Notes: a model not told the origin generated them from the letters alone. A DNA stretch of 64,000 nt from Halanaerobium kushneri (GCF_900156285.1 NZ_FTNC01000003.1:1-64000); one strand, 5' to 3'. Positions 44,318 through 55,320 are shown, counted from the first letter of the stretch. Translations and numbers: made by a program.

Positions 44318-46660
44318 TTACTGTTGATTCAGCTTTTCAAGTTCTGTAATAATATTTTTGATCGGCTCCGGGTGGCTGTAATAATAACCCTGTAGAAGAT
44401 CACAATCCACAGCTTTTAATTTTTCAGCCTGGTTTATTGTCTCTACACCTTCGGCAACAACTTCTAAATTGAGACTGTGAGCCAGGGTAATAATTGTATT
44501 AACAATCGCTCTGTTATTGTTATCAGTAATGAACTCATCAATAAAAGACTTATCAATTTTTAGAGTGTTGATTGCAAATTCCTTAATATAATTTAAAGAA
44601 GAATAACCGGTACCAAAGTCATCAATTGAGGTTTTAACCCCAAGCTCCTGCAGCTGATTTAAAGCTTTAACTGTATAATCAATATTTTCAACAGTAGTAC
44701 GTTCAGTAATTTCCAGTTCCAGATTTTCAGCTTTTAGACCTGTTTTTTGCAGGGTGGATTTTACTTTTTTTATAAAATCCTGACTTATAAACTGTTCCGG
44801 ACTGACATTAACCGAGATAAAATAATTTCTGTTAAAACGATTATTTAATTTTTTTATTTCTCGACAGGATTCCTCTAAAACCCAGTCGCCAATTTCTTTA
44901 ATCAGACCATTTTCTTCTGCCAGTGGTATAAAAACTCCCGGTGGAATTAGACCCTTTTCGGGATGCTGCCACCTGATTAAGGCTTCAAAACCAACTATCT
45001 TTTCCTTTCTGCTGTCAATAAAGCTCTGATAGTAAAGAGTAAATTGATTTTCAGCCAGTGCATTTTGCAGCTGGTTTTCCAGCCTCTTTTTTTCGGAGAT
45101 ATTATTATCGATATTTATCGAATAAAAAGCCATTTTGTTTGAGCTATTTCTTTTTACATAATGCATTGCCAGACTGGCATTTTTAATCATTCTTTCCGGG
45201 TTCTGACTATCATCAGGGTAAACTGTAACTCCCAGGCTGGAACTAATATAAATTATATGGTCCTCAATAAAATAATCACTATTAATGTTTTCTAAAATAT
45301 TGGCCAATTTTTTCTTAATATTTTCTTTATCCGAATTGTGGCTTAGATGAAAATAAAACTCGTCTCCAACCCGGCTGATTACTTCCTTTTCTTTTAATTG
45401 AACTGATAGTCTTTCTGCCATTTTTTTCAAAATCTCGTTACCCACATTATGTCCAAAGCTGTCATTTATCGTTTTAAAATCATCAATGCCGACTGCACAG
45501 ACATATATTTTTTCATTTTGATGTTCTTTTATATACTGATTTAGCTTCTTTTTGAAAAAATTAATGTTTGGCAGCCCTGTAAGAGCATCATTAAAACTTA
45601 AATCTTTAATTACAGCCATCATTTTATTGAAACTCTGGGCAGCTTCTCCAATTTCATCATTACTTTTTATATCAGAGCGGACATTTAAGTTTCCAGAAGC
45701 ACCTTTTTTAAAAGTATTTTTAAGTTGAATAATTGGTTTAGCAATATTTTCTGCCAGGTAGATACTTAAAACAACAGCAATGATGATGGTCAACACCGTT
45801 ATTATAATAATTATATTATTTACTTTTTCAATCGATTGATTAAGATAACTGTGAGGCAGTATACTTACCAGTTTCCAGTTATCTGTTCCGGGTATTGTCT
45901 GGTAAAAGGCATGTTTTTCCTCTCCATTTTCTTCAAAATGAAGATCTCCTTTTTTCTGGCCTATAATATCTGCAATAAAACTGTAATCATAAGCAAAAAA
46001 GCTGCTGTAATTATAAAAATACTGGTTTTTAATTTTTTCCTGCTCGGGATGAGCAACAATATTTCCTTCTGCATTAATAATGAAAGAATAAAGACCTTCT
46101 TTAGTATTTGTATAACGGTTTATGTAATTAGATAAATCTTTAATTTTAATGGTGGCTCCCAGCAGAGAAAGCCGATCCTGATTATTAATTGGGGCGGCAA
46201 GTACTATAATTGGTTCGCCCGTTGATTTTGAAATCAGAGGATCTGAAACTACAGTTTTTCCCTTTAAAACCTTCTGGAAATATCTGCGATCACTGATATT
46301 TCCGGCTTTTTTCTCAATTGTGGTGCTGTAATTGCCTTTTTGGTCAGCTATAAAGAAGAAAAAATAGTTATTTTCTCGCTTGTTCAATTCAGACTGCAGA
46401 TAGGTAAGTTTTTTATCCCAGCTGTCGGACTGAATAATTTGTGTATTGGCATAAATCTCTAAATCTGCTTTTTTCTCTTCAAACCAGTTTGCCGTCAGTT
46501 CGGATTTTTGAGCGGTTTTATTTCTTTCGTTTTCAAAAATAATTCCCTGAAGTATAGAATTAAAACTATTTGTAATTGCAATAATTACAACTAACGCAAA
46601 AATGACAATGATCGTTAAAATCAATGTCATAATCTTATTTTTAAAGCTAAAATTTTTCAT
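44318..46660 (-). CDS. Membrane GGDEF/EAL protein with Cache sensor, probable c-di-GMP phosphodiesterase
   Basis: A 780-residue membrane protein. Order: span 1 (about 8-30), an extracellular double-Cache sensor (about 35-275), span 2 (about 283-305), HAMP (about 305-358), a GGDEF domain (about 360-515) and an EAL domain (about 525-775). The cyclase motif is degenerate, SRVGDEFYF instead of GGDEF, so synthesis is doubtful. The EAL domain looks intact: VGFEALIRWQHP, NVSPEQF, ELEITE, IDDFGTGYSSL, KIDKSFI and AEGVE. It likely degrades c-di-GMP in response to an outside ligand. ATG at 46660 is preferred to the GTG at 46669, which overlaps the AGG ribosome site. Confidence 0.9.
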   Translation of the reverse strand: MKNFSFKNKIMTLILTIIVIFALVVIIAITNSFNSILQGIIFENERNKTAQKSELTANWFEEKKADLEIYANTQIIQSDSWDKKLTYLQSELNKRENNYFFFFIADQKGNYSTTIEKKAGNISDRRYFQKVLKGKTVVSDPLISKSTGEPIIVLAAPINNQDRLSLLGATIKIKDLSNYINRYTNTKEGLYSFIINAEGNIVAHPEQEKIKNQYFYNYSSFFAYDYSFIADIIGQKKGDLHFEENGEEKHAFYQTIPGTDNWKLVSILPHSYLNQSIEKVNNIIIIITVLTIIIAVVLSIYLAENIAKPIIQLKNTFKKGASGNLNVRSDIKSNDEIGEAAQSFNKMMAVIKDLSFNDALTGLPNINFFKKKLNQYIKEHQNEKIYVCAVGIDDFKTINDSFGHNVGNEILKKMAERLSVQLKEKEVISRVGDEFYFHLSHNSDKENIKKKLANILENINSDYFIEDHIIYISSSLGVTVYPDDSQNPERMIKNASLAMHYVKRNSSNKMAFYSINIDNNISEKKRLENQLQNALAENQFTLYYQSFIDSRKEKIVGFEALIRWQHPEKGLIPPGVFIPLAEENGLIKEIGDWVLEESCREIKKLNNRFNRNYFISVNVSPEQFISQDFIKKVKSTLQKTGLKAENLELEITERTTVENIDYTVKALNQLQELGVKTSIDDFGTGYSSLNYIKEFAINTLKIDKSFIDEFITDNNNRAIVNTIITLAHSLNLEVVAEGVETINQAEKLKAVDCDLLQGYYYSHPEPIKNIITELEKLNQQ

Positions 46661-46875
46661 TTCTGACACCTGCTTTATTTATCTATCTTGTTCTTATAGT
46701 CCATAAAAATTAACCACTATTAACAATTATTCTTTATCCGACTAAAATATCCTGTATTTTTTATAAAAATAATTTAAAATATAATCCCTGTATACAAGGA
46801 TAGAAAGTTGAGAAGCTATTTACACTTTTAAACTTTGGCTCTATACTAAATAGTACACCTTATAAAAGAAAAAAC

Positions 46876-46925
46876 ATTGGTACCCGGTATCCGGTAAATT
46901 TCTCCGGCTGCTCGGTACCTTCAAT
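46876..46925 (+). promoter_or_regulatory. Three-tier inverted repeat in the gltB leader
   Basis: ATTG/CAAT, GGTACC/GGTACC and CCGG/CCGG nest around a short loop between 46876 and 46925, ending 25 bases before the gltB ATG. It could be a leader hairpin or a protein-binding site. A 14-base part, ATTGGTACCCGGTA, recurs with one change after gltD (53068-53081). Confidence 0.5.
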
Positions 46926-46950
46926 CACAAGAGAGAAGGAATGATTTGCT

Positions 46951-49900
46951 ATGACTTTTACAAAAATGCCTGAGAAGCAGGGTTTGTACAGTCCAGAATT
47001 TGAACATGATGCCTGTGGTATGGGTTTTGTAAGCCATATTAAAGGTAGAAAGTCGCATCAGATAGTTGAACAGGCTCTGGAGGTGCTGGTCAATTTAAGC
47101 CACAGGGGAGCAAGTGGTAGTGAAGAGAATACTGGTGATGGTGCCGGTATTCTTATTCAGCTTCCTGATAGTTTTTTGAGACAGCAGATGGCGGCAAAGG
47201 GAATATCACTCCCAGAAGTCGGAGATTATGGAGCAGGAATGGTTTTTCTGCCGCAGGCTGAGAAGAAGCGAGAAGAAATTAAGGAATTAGTTGAAAATAT
47301 TGTTAGAGCAGAAGGACAGAAGCTGCTTGGCTGGCGTAAGGTACCGGTTGAGACAGCAGAAATTGGAAAATCAGCTTTAGAAGTAATGCCAGATTTTTAT
47401 CAAATTTTTATTGAGAAGTCGAAAGAAGTAGAGCAGGGAATAGATTTTGAGAGAGTATTATATTTAATTCGCAAAAAAATTGAAAATAAAATTCGTAATT
47501 CAGAGTATAAAGGAGAACTGTATTTTGCCTCTCTCTCCAGCCGTACTCTGGTCTATAAGGGGATGCTGACTCCTGAACAGCTGGAAGGATTCTTTCCGGA
47601 TTTAAGTAAGGCAGAAATGGAGACTGCAATTGCTCTGGTACATTCACGTTTTAGTACCAATACTTTTCCCAGCTGGGAGCGGGCTCATCCAAATCGTTAT
47701 TTGATTCATAATGGTGAGATCAACACAATGCTTGGTAATCAGAACTGGATGCGGGCCCGGGAAGGGATTTTTGAGAGTGAGATCTTCAGTGATGATTTAA
47801 AAGAGCTGCTGCCTGTTATTGCCCCCGAAGGTAGTGACTCGGCACGTTTTGATAATGTTTTAGAGTTTTTAGCTCTAAATGGACGCTCGCTTGCTCATTC
47901 GGTTATGATGATGATACCGGAGCCCTGGGAGCATAACGAAGAGATGGAAAAAAAGAAGCGGGACTTTTATCATTATCACAGCACCTTAATGGAAGCCTGG
48001 GATGGTCCGGCTGCAATGGCCTTTACTGATGGGACTCAGGTTGGAGCCGTACTTGACCGTAATGGTCTGCGTCCATCCAGATATTATATAACTGAAGATG
48101 ATTTATTGATTTTATCCTCTGAAGTAGGGGTTCTGGAGCTGCCTGAAGAAAGGGTTATCAGCAAACAGCGCCTGGAGCCGGGAAAAATGCTGCTCCTGGA
48201 CACCGAAAAAGGGCGAATAATTAATGATCAGGAACTTAAGAGAGAAATTGCTGCCGCTGAACCGTATGGCGAGTGGCTGCAGGAAGAATTAATTGAACTA
48301 AATGATTTAAAGTCTGAGTCAGCAAGTGACCAGACTAAAATTAAAGCTGCTGCAGAAGAGAGCCTGGATTCTGCCGAACTGGTTAAAATGCAGAAAAGTT
48401 TCGGCTATAGTTATGAAGATTTGCAGAAGATTTTAATTCCAATGGCCCGCGATGGTGTAGATCCAATTGGTTCAATGGGCAATGATGCCTCCCTGGCAGT
48501 TCTATCTGACCAGCCGCAGCTTTTGTATAATTATTTTAAGCAGCGTTTTGCTCAGGTAACCAATCCTCCCATTGATTCAATTAGAGAAAAGCTGATTACA
48601 GCTACCAATACTTTTTTAGGTTCAGAAGGGAATCTGCTGCAGCCTGCAGCTAAGAGCTGTCGGCAGCTGGAGCTTGAACACCCAATTTTAACAAATGAAG
48701 AGTTAGATTTGATTAAGCAAATTGAGCAGCCAGGTTTTAAAACCGCGACCCTCGATATTATCTTTGATAAAAAAGAGGAGAGCGGCAGTCTGGCTGCAAG
48801 AATGGAAGAATTATGTACTGAAGCGGAAGAGCTGATAGCTGAGGGAGTAAATATTCTGCTTCTCTCTGACCGGGGAGTAAACGGCACTAAAGTAGCTGTG
48901 CCAGCTCTTCTGGCAGTAAGTGGACTGCATCATTATTTGATTGAAAAAGGATTGCGGACTGAAGTTAGTCTGGTTTTAGAATCAGGAGAGCCCAAAGAAG
49001 TGCATCATTTTTCCGTTTTAATTGGTTATGGAGCCGATGCAGTAAATCCCTATCTGGCGTTTGCAACCCTGGAAGATCTGGTTGAAACAGGACATCTTGA
49101 GTCTTCTAAAGAAAAAGCTGTTCAAAAATATATTAAGGCAGCAGTTAAAGGTGTAGTTAAGGTTATGGCCAAGATGGGAATTTCTACTGTTCAAAGTTAC
49201 AGAGGAGCTCAGATATTTGAGGCGATTGGGATTTCAAAAGCAGTTATTGATAAATATTTCTGCCGGACAGCTTCCAGAATCGGTGGGATTGGTCTGGATG
49301 AAATTGAAAAAGAAAGTATTATGCGCCATGATAGTGCTTTTAAGGGTGTTAAAGTTGAAAAGGAGACTCTCGAACCCGGCGGTCAATTCAGCTGGCGAAA
49401 AGATGGAGAAGAACATCTTTATGATCCGGAGACTATTTATCTGCTGCAGCGGGCAGTGAGAGAAAATAATTATGAGCTATTTAAAGAATACAGAGAAAAG
49501 ATAAATGATCAGAGTTCAAAAATGCTGACTCTGCGAGGCCTTTTAGAACCAGAATATCAGCCAGAGCCAATACCTTTAGAGGAAGTTGAGCCGGCTGAAA
49601 AAATCATGCAGCGATTTAAAACAGGAGCTATGTCCTATGGTTCGATCAGTCAGGAGGCCCATGAGGCATTAGCGATTGCCATGAATAGAATTGGTGGTAA
49701 AAGTAATACTGGAGAAGGAGGAGAAGATCCAGAGCGCTTTACTCCCGATGCAAATGGAGATTTAAGGAGCAGTGCAATTAAACAGGTTGCTTCCGGTCGT
49801 TTTGGAGTTGATTCGAACTATCTGGTTAATGCTAAAGAAATTCAGATTAAGATGGCCCAGGGAGCCAAGCCGGGAGAAGGCGGACAGCTGCCCGGAAAAA

Positions 49901-51570
49901 AAGTTTACCCCTGGATAGCTGAGACCAGAGGTACAACACCTGGAGTAGGACTTATTTCCCCTCCTCCTCACCATGATATTTATTCGATTGAAGATCTGGC
50001 CCAGCTGATTCATGATCTCAAAAATGCCAATCGGGAGGCCCGGATTAATGTTAAGTTGGTCTCAGAAGTTGGAGTCGGAACTGTAGCAGCCGGAGTAGCC
50101 AAAGGAAAAGCAGATGTAATCTTAATCAGCGGTTATGATGGAGGAACAGGTGCTTCCCCGCGGACCAGTATTCGTCACGCCGGTTTGCCCTGGGAACTTG
50201 GACTTTCGGAAACCCATCAGACCCTTGTCTTAAATGATCTGCGGGACCGTGTGACCTTAGAGACTGACGGCAAGATAATGACTGGTAAGGATTTAGCGGT
50301 GGCAGCAATGATGGGAGCGGAGGAATTTGGTTTTGCGACAACCCCTCTGGTTGCTTTAGGCTGTGTGATGATGCGGGTCTGCAGTAAAAATACCTGCCCG
50401 GTTGGGGTAGCCACTCAGGACCCTGAACTGAGGAAGAAGTTTCAGGGTAAACCGGAACATGTTGTTAACTTTATGCGCTTTATGGCAGAAGACTTTCGCC
50501 GCGAGCTGGCAGCTTTAGGTTTCCGTTCGGTTAATGAACTGGTAGGTAGAGTTGATAAGTTGAGACAGGATAAAAAAGAAGAACACTGGAAAGCAAAAGG
50601 ACTCGACTATGCTTCCATTTTATATCAGCCGGAAAAAGCAAAAGAAAAGTCGATTTACTGTCAGCAAAAACAGGATCACGGGCTGGAGAAGAGTCTGGAT
50701 CTGCGAGAATTACTTAAACTGACTAAAAATGCTGTGGAAAATGGAGTTCAGCTGCAGAAGGATTTAAAAATTAAAAATACAGACCGAGTTGTAGGAACAA
50801 TTATGGGCAGTGAAATAACCAAACGCTATGGTGCTGAAGGTTTAAAAGAAGATACTATTCAGCTTAATTTTGAAGGATCAGCCGGTCAGAGTTTTGCAGC
50901 TTATCTGCCAAAGGGGGTCAGCTTCCGTCTCAAAGGAGACAGCAATGATTATCTCGGTAAGGGACTCTCAGGAGCAAAAATAATTGTTGAGAAATCGGAG
51001 AGCTCAAAATTTAAGGCAGAAGAAAATATTATCATTGGTAATGTTGCTTTCTTTGGTGCTACAGCTGGAGAAGCCTATATAGAAGGGAAGGCAGGCGAAC
51101 GTTTCTGTGTCCGCAACAGTGGTGTTAATGCTGTTGTTGAAGGACTGGGAGATCATGGCTGTGAATACATGACAGGTGGTAGAGTTGTAGTTCTCGGTCA
51201 GGTCGGCCGTAATTTTGCTGCTGGTATGACCGGTGGAACTGCTTATGTATTTGATTTAGAGTCTGATTTTAAAGATAAAGTGAATCAAGAAATGGTTGAA
51301 CTTGATTATTTAACTGAAACAGAAGATGAAACAGTTGTAAAGAAAATGATAGAAGACCATTTAAAATATACCGGTAGTGATCGGGCAGCTGAAATTTTAA
51401 ATAATTGGCAGCACCTGCGCGAGAAGTTTTTGCGGGTTATGCCGCGAGATTATCAGCGGATGATTACAGCTATCAATAGTTTTAAGGATCAGGGATTAAG
51501 CAGAAAAGATGCTTTAATGAAGGCTTTCGAGGAAAATGCTCATGACGAAGCCCGAGTAAGCGGAAATTAA
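46951..51570 (+). CDS. gltB: Glutamate synthase large subunit
   Basis: A 1539-residue enzyme that makes glutamate from glutamine and 2-oxoglutarate. The N-terminal class II glutaminase starts at the conserved DACGMGFV (Cys22 becomes the N-terminal nucleophile after a short propeptide is removed). The central and FMN-binding synthase domains follow ([36 protein letters not shown]), then the 3Fe-4S cysteines in [12 protein letters not shown], and the C-terminal beta-helix domain. Length is standard. gltD follows after 19 bases as one operon. The ATG at 46951 follows GAGAGAAGGA. The leader carries a hairpin that may matter for regulation. Confidence 0.97.
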   Translation: MTFTKMPEKQGLYSPEFEHDACGMGFVSHIKGRKSHQIVEQALEVLVNLSHRGASGSEENTGDGAGILIQLPDSFLRQQMAAKGISLPEVGDYGAGMVFLPQAEKKREEIKELVENIVRAEGQKLLGWRKVPVETAEIGKSALEVMPDFYQIFIEKSKEVEQGIDFERVLYLIRKKIENKIRNSEYKGELYFASLSSRTLVYKGMLTPEQLEGFFPDLSKAEMETAIALVHSRFSTNTFPSWERAHPNRYLIHNGEINTMLGNQNWMRAREGIFESEIFSDDLKELLPVIAPEGSDSARFDNVLEFLALNGRSLAHSVMMMIPEPWEHNEEMEKKKRDFYHYHSTLMEAWDGPAAMAFTDGTQVGAVLDRNGLRPSRYYITEDDLLILSSEVGVLELPEERVISKQRLEPGKMLLLDTEKGRIINDQELKREIAAAEPYGEWLQEELIELNDLKSESASDQTKIKAAAEESLDSAELVKMQKSFGYSYEDLQKILIPMARDGVDPIGSMGNDASLAVLSDQPQLLYNYFKQRFAQVTNPPIDSIREKLITATNTFLGSEGNLLQPAAKSCRQLELEHPILTNEELDLIKQIEQPGFKTATLDIIFDKKEESGSLAARMEELCTEAEELIAEGVNILLLSDRGVNGTKVAVPALLAVSGLHHYLIEKGLRTEVSLVLESGEPKEVHHFSVLIGYGADAVNPYLAFATLEDLVETGHLESSKEKAVQKYIKAAVKGVVKVMAKMGISTVQSYRGAQIFEAIGISKAVIDKYFCRTASRIGGIGLDEIEKESIMRHDSAFKGVKVEKETLEPGGQFSWRKDGEEHLYDPETIYLLQRAVRENNYELFKEYREKINDQSSKMLTLRGLLEPEYQPEPIPLEEVEPAEKIMQRFKTGAMSYGSISQEAHEALAIAMNRIGGKSNTGEGGEDPERFTPDANGDLRSSAIKQVASGRFGVDSNYLVNAKEIQIKMAQGAKPGEGGQLPGKKVYPWIAETRGTTPGVGLISPPPHHDIYSIEDLAQLIHDLKNANREARINVKLVSEVGVGTVAAGVAKGKADVILISGYDGGTGASPRTSIRHAGLPWELGLSETHQTLVLNDLRDRVTLETDGKIMTGKDLAVAAMMGAEEFGFATTPLVALGCVMMRVCSKNTCPVGVATQDPELRKKFQGKPEHVVNFMRFMAEDFRRELAALGFRSVNELVGRVDKLRQDKKEEHWKAKGLDYASILYQPEKAKEKSIYCQQKQDHGLEKSLDLRELLKLTKNAVENGVQLQKDLKIKNTDRVVGTIMGSEITKRYGAEGLKEDTIQLNFEGSAGQSFAAYLPKGVSFRLKGDSNDYLGKGLSGAKIIVEKSESSKFKAEENIIIGNVAFFGATAGEAYIEGKAGERFCVRNSGVNAVVEGLGDHGCEYMTGGRVVVLGQVGRNFAAGMTGGTAYVFDLESDFKDKVNQEMVELDYLTETEDETVVKKMIEDHLKYTGSDRAAEILNNWQHLREKFLRVMPRDYQRMITAINSFKDQGLSRKDALMKAFEENAHDEARVSGN

Positions 51571-51589
51571 GACAGAGGAGGAGAATAAT

Positions 51590-53062
51590 ATGGGTAAAGC
51601 AACTGGATTTATGGAATATAAGCGGGAAGTTCCAAAAGAGCGCCCGCCTAAAGAACGTATAAATGACTGGCTTGAATTTAAAAATAAATTTAGCGAAAAA
51701 GCTGCTAAAATTCAGGGAGCCCGCTGTATGGAATGTGGTATCCCCTTCTGTCACAGTGGCCTTGATATCGGAGGCATGGTTTCCGGCTGCCCGGTAAACA
51801 ATTTAATTCCGGAGTGGAATGATCTAATCTATAAAGGTAAGTGGGAAGAGGCAGTAAAAAGACTGCTTAAAACCAATAACTTCCCTGAATTTACAGGCAG
51901 AGTCTGTCCGGCTCCCTGTGAGGGTTCCTGTACTGTAGGACTCAATGATCCAGCAGTTACAATTAAGGCTAATGAATATCAGATTATAGAAAAGGCTTTT
52001 GCAGAAGGCTGGATTCAGCCGGAACCACCGGAAAAAAGGACAGGTAAATCAGCAGCAGTGGTTGGTTCTGGCCCGGCCGGTCTGGCTGCAGCTGATCAGT
52101 TAAATAAGCTGGGACATAAAGTAACAGTGTATGAACGTCAGGATCGAATTGGTGGGCTTTTAGTCTACGGTATTCCTAATATGAAGCTCGACAAGAAAAA
52201 AGTACTAAAGCGTCGGCTGAAGATTATGGAAGCTGAAGGAATTGAGTTCATTACAGAAACAGAAATTGGAAAAGATTTGAGCTTAGCAGAGCTTCAAGGT
52301 GGGTTCGACGCGGTGGTCCTCACCGGAGGAGCAACCAAGGCTCGCGACCTGGAAGTGCCGGGCCGTGAGGCAGATGGGGTCCATTTTGCCGTCGATTACT
52401 TAAAAGCAAATACAAAGCATATTTTAGGCGATCAAAATGAGGACTATATTTCCGCCCAGGATAAAGATGTAATTGTAATTGGTGGTGGTGATACTGGAAC
52501 TGACTGTGTAGCAACTGCTATTAGACAGGGAGCCAAAAGTGTAAACCAGTTTGAAATTATGCCTAAATCACCATCTGAACGCCAGCCAGATAACCCCTGG
52601 CCGGAATGGTCAAAAACTCTGAAGGTGGATTATGGCCAGGAAGAAGCAATTGAGCTTTTTGGCTCTGACCCTCGAGAATTTCTGATAATGACAGAAGAAA
52701 TTTTAACTGAAGAAGCTGAAGGTCAAAAGATTGTCAGTGGAGTTAAAACTGTTAAAATCAACTGGGAAAGAAATGATGAAAATCGTTTTGTACCTATAGA
52801 ACAGCCAGGAACAGAAAAAATCTGGTCTGCTGATTTAATTTTGATAGCGATGGGCTTTTTAGGACCTGAAGAGACTATAATAGAAAAAGCTGGACTTGAA
52901 CAGGATCAGCGTTCCAATATTGATGCAGAGTACGGAGATTTCAAAACTAATATTGATGGTGTTTTTGCAGCTGGAGATATGCGCAGAGGCCAGAGTCTGA
53001 TTGTAAATGCAATAGATGAAGGTCGAAAAGCTGCAGCAGAAATAGATCAATATTTAAGTTAA
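51590..53062 (+). CDS. gltD: Glutamate synthase small subunit
   Basis: A 490-residue NAD(P)H-dependent flavoprotein that feeds electrons to GltB. The N-terminus carries two iron-sulfur cysteine sets ([12 protein letters not shown]...GCPV and [12 protein letters not shown]), followed by the FAD motif [16 protein letters not shown] (about 147-162), the NAD(P)H motif [11 protein letters not shown] (about 299-309) and the C-terminal [13 protein letters not shown]. The ATG follows GAGGAGG. It is co-transcribed with gltB. The gene is followed by an inverted repeat rather than a classical terminator. Confidence 0.96.
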   Translation: MGKATGFMEYKREVPKERPPKERINDWLEFKNKFSEKAAKIQGARCMECGIPFCHSGLDIGGMVSGCPVNNLIPEWNDLIYKGKWEEAVKRLLKTNNFPEFTGRVCPAPCEGSCTVGLNDPAVTIKANEYQIIEKAFAEGWIQPEPPEKRTGKSAAVVGSGPAGLAAADQLNKLGHKVTVYERQDRIGGLLVYGIPNMKLDKKKVLKRRLKIMEAEGIEFITETEIGKDLSLAELQGGFDAVVLTGGATKARDLEVPGREADGVHFAVDYLKANTKHILGDQNEDYISAQDKDVIVIGGGDTGTDCVATAIRQGAKSVNQFEIMPKSPSERQPDNPWPEWSKTLKVDYGQEEAIELFGSDPREFLIMTEEILTEEAEGQKIVSGVKTVKINWERNDENRFVPIEQPGTEKIWSADLILIAMGFLGPEETIIEKAGLEQDQRSNIDAEYGDFKTNIDGVFAAGDMRRGQSLIVNAIDEGRKAAAEIDQYLS

Positions 53063-53067
53063 ATTTT

Positions 53068-53105
53068 ATTGGTACCTGGTACAAAACGATTGTTTTGTAC
53101 CGGGT
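53068..53105 (+). repeat. Inverted repeat after gltD sharing a 14-mer with the gltB leader
   Basis: GGTACAAAAC (53078-53087) pairs perfectly with GTTTTGTACC (53092-53101) around GATT, with four further outer pairs. No T-run follows on the plus strand. ATTGGTACCTGGTA at 53068-53081 matches 46876-46889 with one difference, so this could be one of a family of dispersed palindromes. Confidence 0.5.
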
Positions 53106-53268
53106 TATGGAATATTAATTCACAAAGTTAAAATATCTTTATTATCACCACCTGTTATGGTATAATTTAAATAATAACAGAAATCAAATAAAGCTAAATG
53201 ATAAAATTAATTAATTGAAAAAATAAATACCGCTCATGGAAAAGATTAAAAGATAGGTGGTGTTAACT

Positions 53269-53766
53269 TTGGATCAAGAACTTTTAGATGGCATCCGACA
53301 GATAATCAGAGAGGAAATATCTGGTGTTAAAGAAGATATCTCTTCATTAAAGGACGATGTATCAACCCTAAAAAGCGATGTAACTTCACTAAAAACTGAT
53401 GTTTCTTCACTAATGGACGATGTATCAACCTTAAAAAGTGATGTGTCTTCATTAAAAACTGACGTATCTTTACTAAAGGATGATGTATCAGGACTTAAAA
53501 TTGATGTAGCAGGACTTAAATCTGATGTTGCAGGACTTAAATCTGATGTTGCAGCAATGAAGCCGCAGCTCGAAGAAAATACTCAAATGATTAAGACTCT
53601 GCTTGCAAGAACTGAAGCTAATGGTGCCAAAATTGATCAGTTAGATAATAAAGTTGCTCATTTACAGGGTAGCGAAAAAAGGCAGAATAAACTTGAAGAT
53701 GAGCTTTATCATCACAGACATAAAATTATTATTGAAACAGGAGAACCAGAATTCAAAGCAAGTTAA
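53269..53766 (+). CDS. Heptad-repeat coiled-coil protein
   Basis: A 165-residue protein of unknown function. About residues 20-100 are eleven near-identical seven-residue units such as STLKSDV, SSLKTDV and AGLKSDV, with hydrophobic residues at a and d positions: a long parallel coiled coil. The repeats are also close at DNA level, so copy number may vary. A charged C-terminal segment (ARTEANGAKIDQLDNKVAHL) continues the helix. TTG at 53269 is preferred because AGGTGG is eight bases upstream; the frame opens at GTG 53257. Similar small proteins are common in Halanaerobiales-like genomes, as far as I recall, but none is characterised. Confidence 0.7.
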   Translation: MDQELLDGIRQIIREEISGVKEDISSLKDDVSTLKSDVTSLKTDVSSLMDDVSTLKSDVSSLKTDVSLLKDDVSGLKIDVAGLKSDVAGLKSDVAAMKPQLEENTQMIKTLLARTEANGAKIDQLDNKVAHLQGSEKRQNKLEDELYHHRHKIIIETGEPEFKAS

Positions 53767-53784
53767 AAATCAAGATTTCTTGAG

Positions 53785-53813
53785 CCACTATCCACTGCGG
53801 GTAGTGGTTTTTT
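53785..53813 (+). terminator. Terminator after the coiled-coil gene
   Basis: CCACTATCC (53785-53793) pairs with GGGTAGTGG (53799-53807, with a T-G pair), followed by TTTTTT. Confidence 0.8.
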
Positions 53814-53856
53814 GTTAGCTGTATGATATAATGAATTTAAGAAAGCAGGTGAGATC

Positions 53857-54198
53857 ATGAGCAAGAAATATCCACTTTTATTTAAAGACAGCAAAAAAAC
53901 GGAAAAAGCAGAGCGGAGACAGGAAGCTTTAAACAAAGCTGAACAGGCAGCTTTGATGTTAAAAGAAAAGTATAATGTCGAAAAGGTTGTTCTCTTTGGA
54001 TCTGTTTTGAATGAAGATAAATTTCATCTGCATTCAGATGTTGATCTGGCTGTGTTTGGGCTTAAAGATGAACTTTTCTTTAAAGCTTATGCAGAAGTGA
54101 TGAATATTTTAAGTGGATTTGAAGTTGATCTCCTTGACTATAAAGAATGTCGTGAATCTTTCAAAAAAGAAATAAAAGAGAGAGGTGTAGAATTATGA
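53857..54198 (+). CDS. MNT-type nucleotidyltransferase (antitoxin-like)
   Basis: A 113-residue protein with the minimal nucleotidyltransferase signature LFGSV (G48-S49) and, twelve residues on, SDVDLAVFGL (D61, D63), as in MntA antitoxins and kanamycin-type nucleotidyltransferases. In type VII MntA-HepT systems such a protein AMPylates its HEPN partner. Here the TGA overlaps the ATG of a following frame (ATGA at 54195-54198), the usual coupling to the partner gene, but that partner is reduced to a few codons. The N-terminal 40 residues are lysine- and glutamate-rich. ATG at 53857 follows GCAGGTGA. Probably an orphaned antitoxin. Confidence 0.75.
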   Translation: MSKKYPLLFKDSKKTEKAERRQEALNKAEQAALMLKEKYNVEKVVLFGSVLNEDKFHLHSDVDLAVFGLKDELFFKAYAEVMNILSGFEVDLLDYKECRESFKKEIKERGVEL

Positions 54199-54252
54199 CT
54201 GAAAGAAGAAATTCTTCAATTTTTGAGGTTTTTAGAATCTGATATAAACTGA
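54195..54252 (+). pseudogene. Remnant of the HEPN/HepT-like partner gene
   Basis: The ATG coupled to the nucleotidyltransferase stop opens a 15-codon frame (MTERRNSSIFEVFRI). One base later the other frame reads EILQFLRFLESDIN before a TGA at 54250-54252. MTER plus EILQFLRFLESDIN is what the start of a HEPN-domain partner looks like, so a one-base insertion and a truncation appear to have destroyed it. The stretch is short, so this is a reading, not proof. Confidence 0.5.
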
Positions 54253-54366
54253 TTTAAAATAATAATCAAAAAATAGATTATTTTTTTAGATTAGCTGTTA
54301 AAAATAGTTAAAATGTTATATAATTAGTAACAATAACTAAAAAGAACGGATTTAAGGGGGTAAATT

Positions 54367-55320
54367 ATGGCTAAAGCAAAAAAACAGGACATATTACTGG
54401 AAAGTGGAACTGGAGAACTGGAGATACTAAAATTTATAGTTGATGATAGTTCATATGCGATAAATGTACTTAAGGTTAGAGAAATTTTAAGAATTAATAA
54501 AGCTGATATTAAAAAGTTGCCGGAAAAATCGGATGTTATTTTAGGGATGACCAATATTCGCGGGGAAGTTATCATGATTGTTAATTTAAGTTCTTACCTT
54601 AATTCGGAGTTAGTCGAAAATGATGGGGTAATAATGTCAATTCTGGCGGAGTTTAATAATACCAAAATTTTATTTGCAGTCGACAATGTGGTTGGTATTG
54701 ATCGTATTGGCTGGAACGATATTCAGCCACCTGACAGGATGATGGGAGAACTTGTTAATGGTGTTATTAAGTCAGATGAAAATAAAGATTTAATTAACTT
54801 TTTAAACTTCGAAAAGATTTTAAAAGATTTACAGCCTGAATTAGGGAATGAAGTCGATGTTCAGCCAGAAGCACCGGCTGAGGTAAGAGCACGTCGAAAA
54901 GGCAAAACTCTGGCCCTGGCTGATGACTCACCTACGACCAGAAATATGATCAAGGATACTCTGGTTGAGGCAGGTTATCAGGACTTTAAAATTTTCAGTG
55001 ATGGGCAAAAGCTCTATGATCACCTAATGGAGATTAAAGAAAATTATCCAGAAGATGACATTTTAGATCATGTGCAGGGGATTATTACTGATATTGAAAT
55101 GCCCAATATGGATGGACATACTCTAATCAGAAAAATTCATGAGGATCGCTACTTAAGGAAATTACCTACGGTTATCTTTTCCTCATTAATTAGCGAGGAT
55201 CTGCTGCATAAAGGAAAAGAAGTGGGAGCAGACGCACAGATAACAAAACCGGAACTTGATAAAATGGTTGGTGTTATTGATCAGCTGGTTAAGGCAAAAA
55301 AACCGGTAGCAGACTATTAA
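54367..55320 (+). CDS. cheV: Chemotaxis coupling protein CheV
   Basis: A 317-residue protein with a CheW-like domain (about residues 15-160; EILKFIVDDSSYAINVLKVR, VILGMTNIRGEVIMIVNL) fused to a receiver domain (about 180-310; LALADDSPTTRNMI, phospho-acceptor Asp in IITDIEMPNMDGHT, Lys in AQITKPELDK). CheV couples receptors to CheA and adjusts gain through phosphorylation. ATG at 54367 follows AAGGGGG. It is a single gene ahead of a receptor gene, with a folded RNA element and T-run directly downstream. A TATAAT lies about 45 bases upstream. Confidence 0.93.
   Translation: MAKAKKQDILLESGTGELEILKFIVDDSSYAINVLKVREILRINKADIKKLPEKSDVILGMTNIRGEVIMIVNLSSYLNSELVENDGVIMSILAEFNNTKILFAVDNVVGIDRIGWNDIQPPDRMMGELVNGVIKSDENKDLINFLNFEKILKDLQPELGNEVDVQPEAPAEVRARRKGKTLALADDSPTTRNMIKDTLVEAGYQDFKIFSDGQKLYDHLMEIKENYPEDDILDHVQGIITDIEMPNMDGHTLIRKIHEDRYLRKLPTVIFSSLISEDLLHKGKEVGADAQITKPELDKMVGVIDQLVKAKKPVADY

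Noticed and set aside
46861-46950. The gltB leader as a T-box or glutamine riboswitch
   Set aside because: No T-box AGGGTGG sequence or glnA-motif core could be found; only a palindrome is visible.
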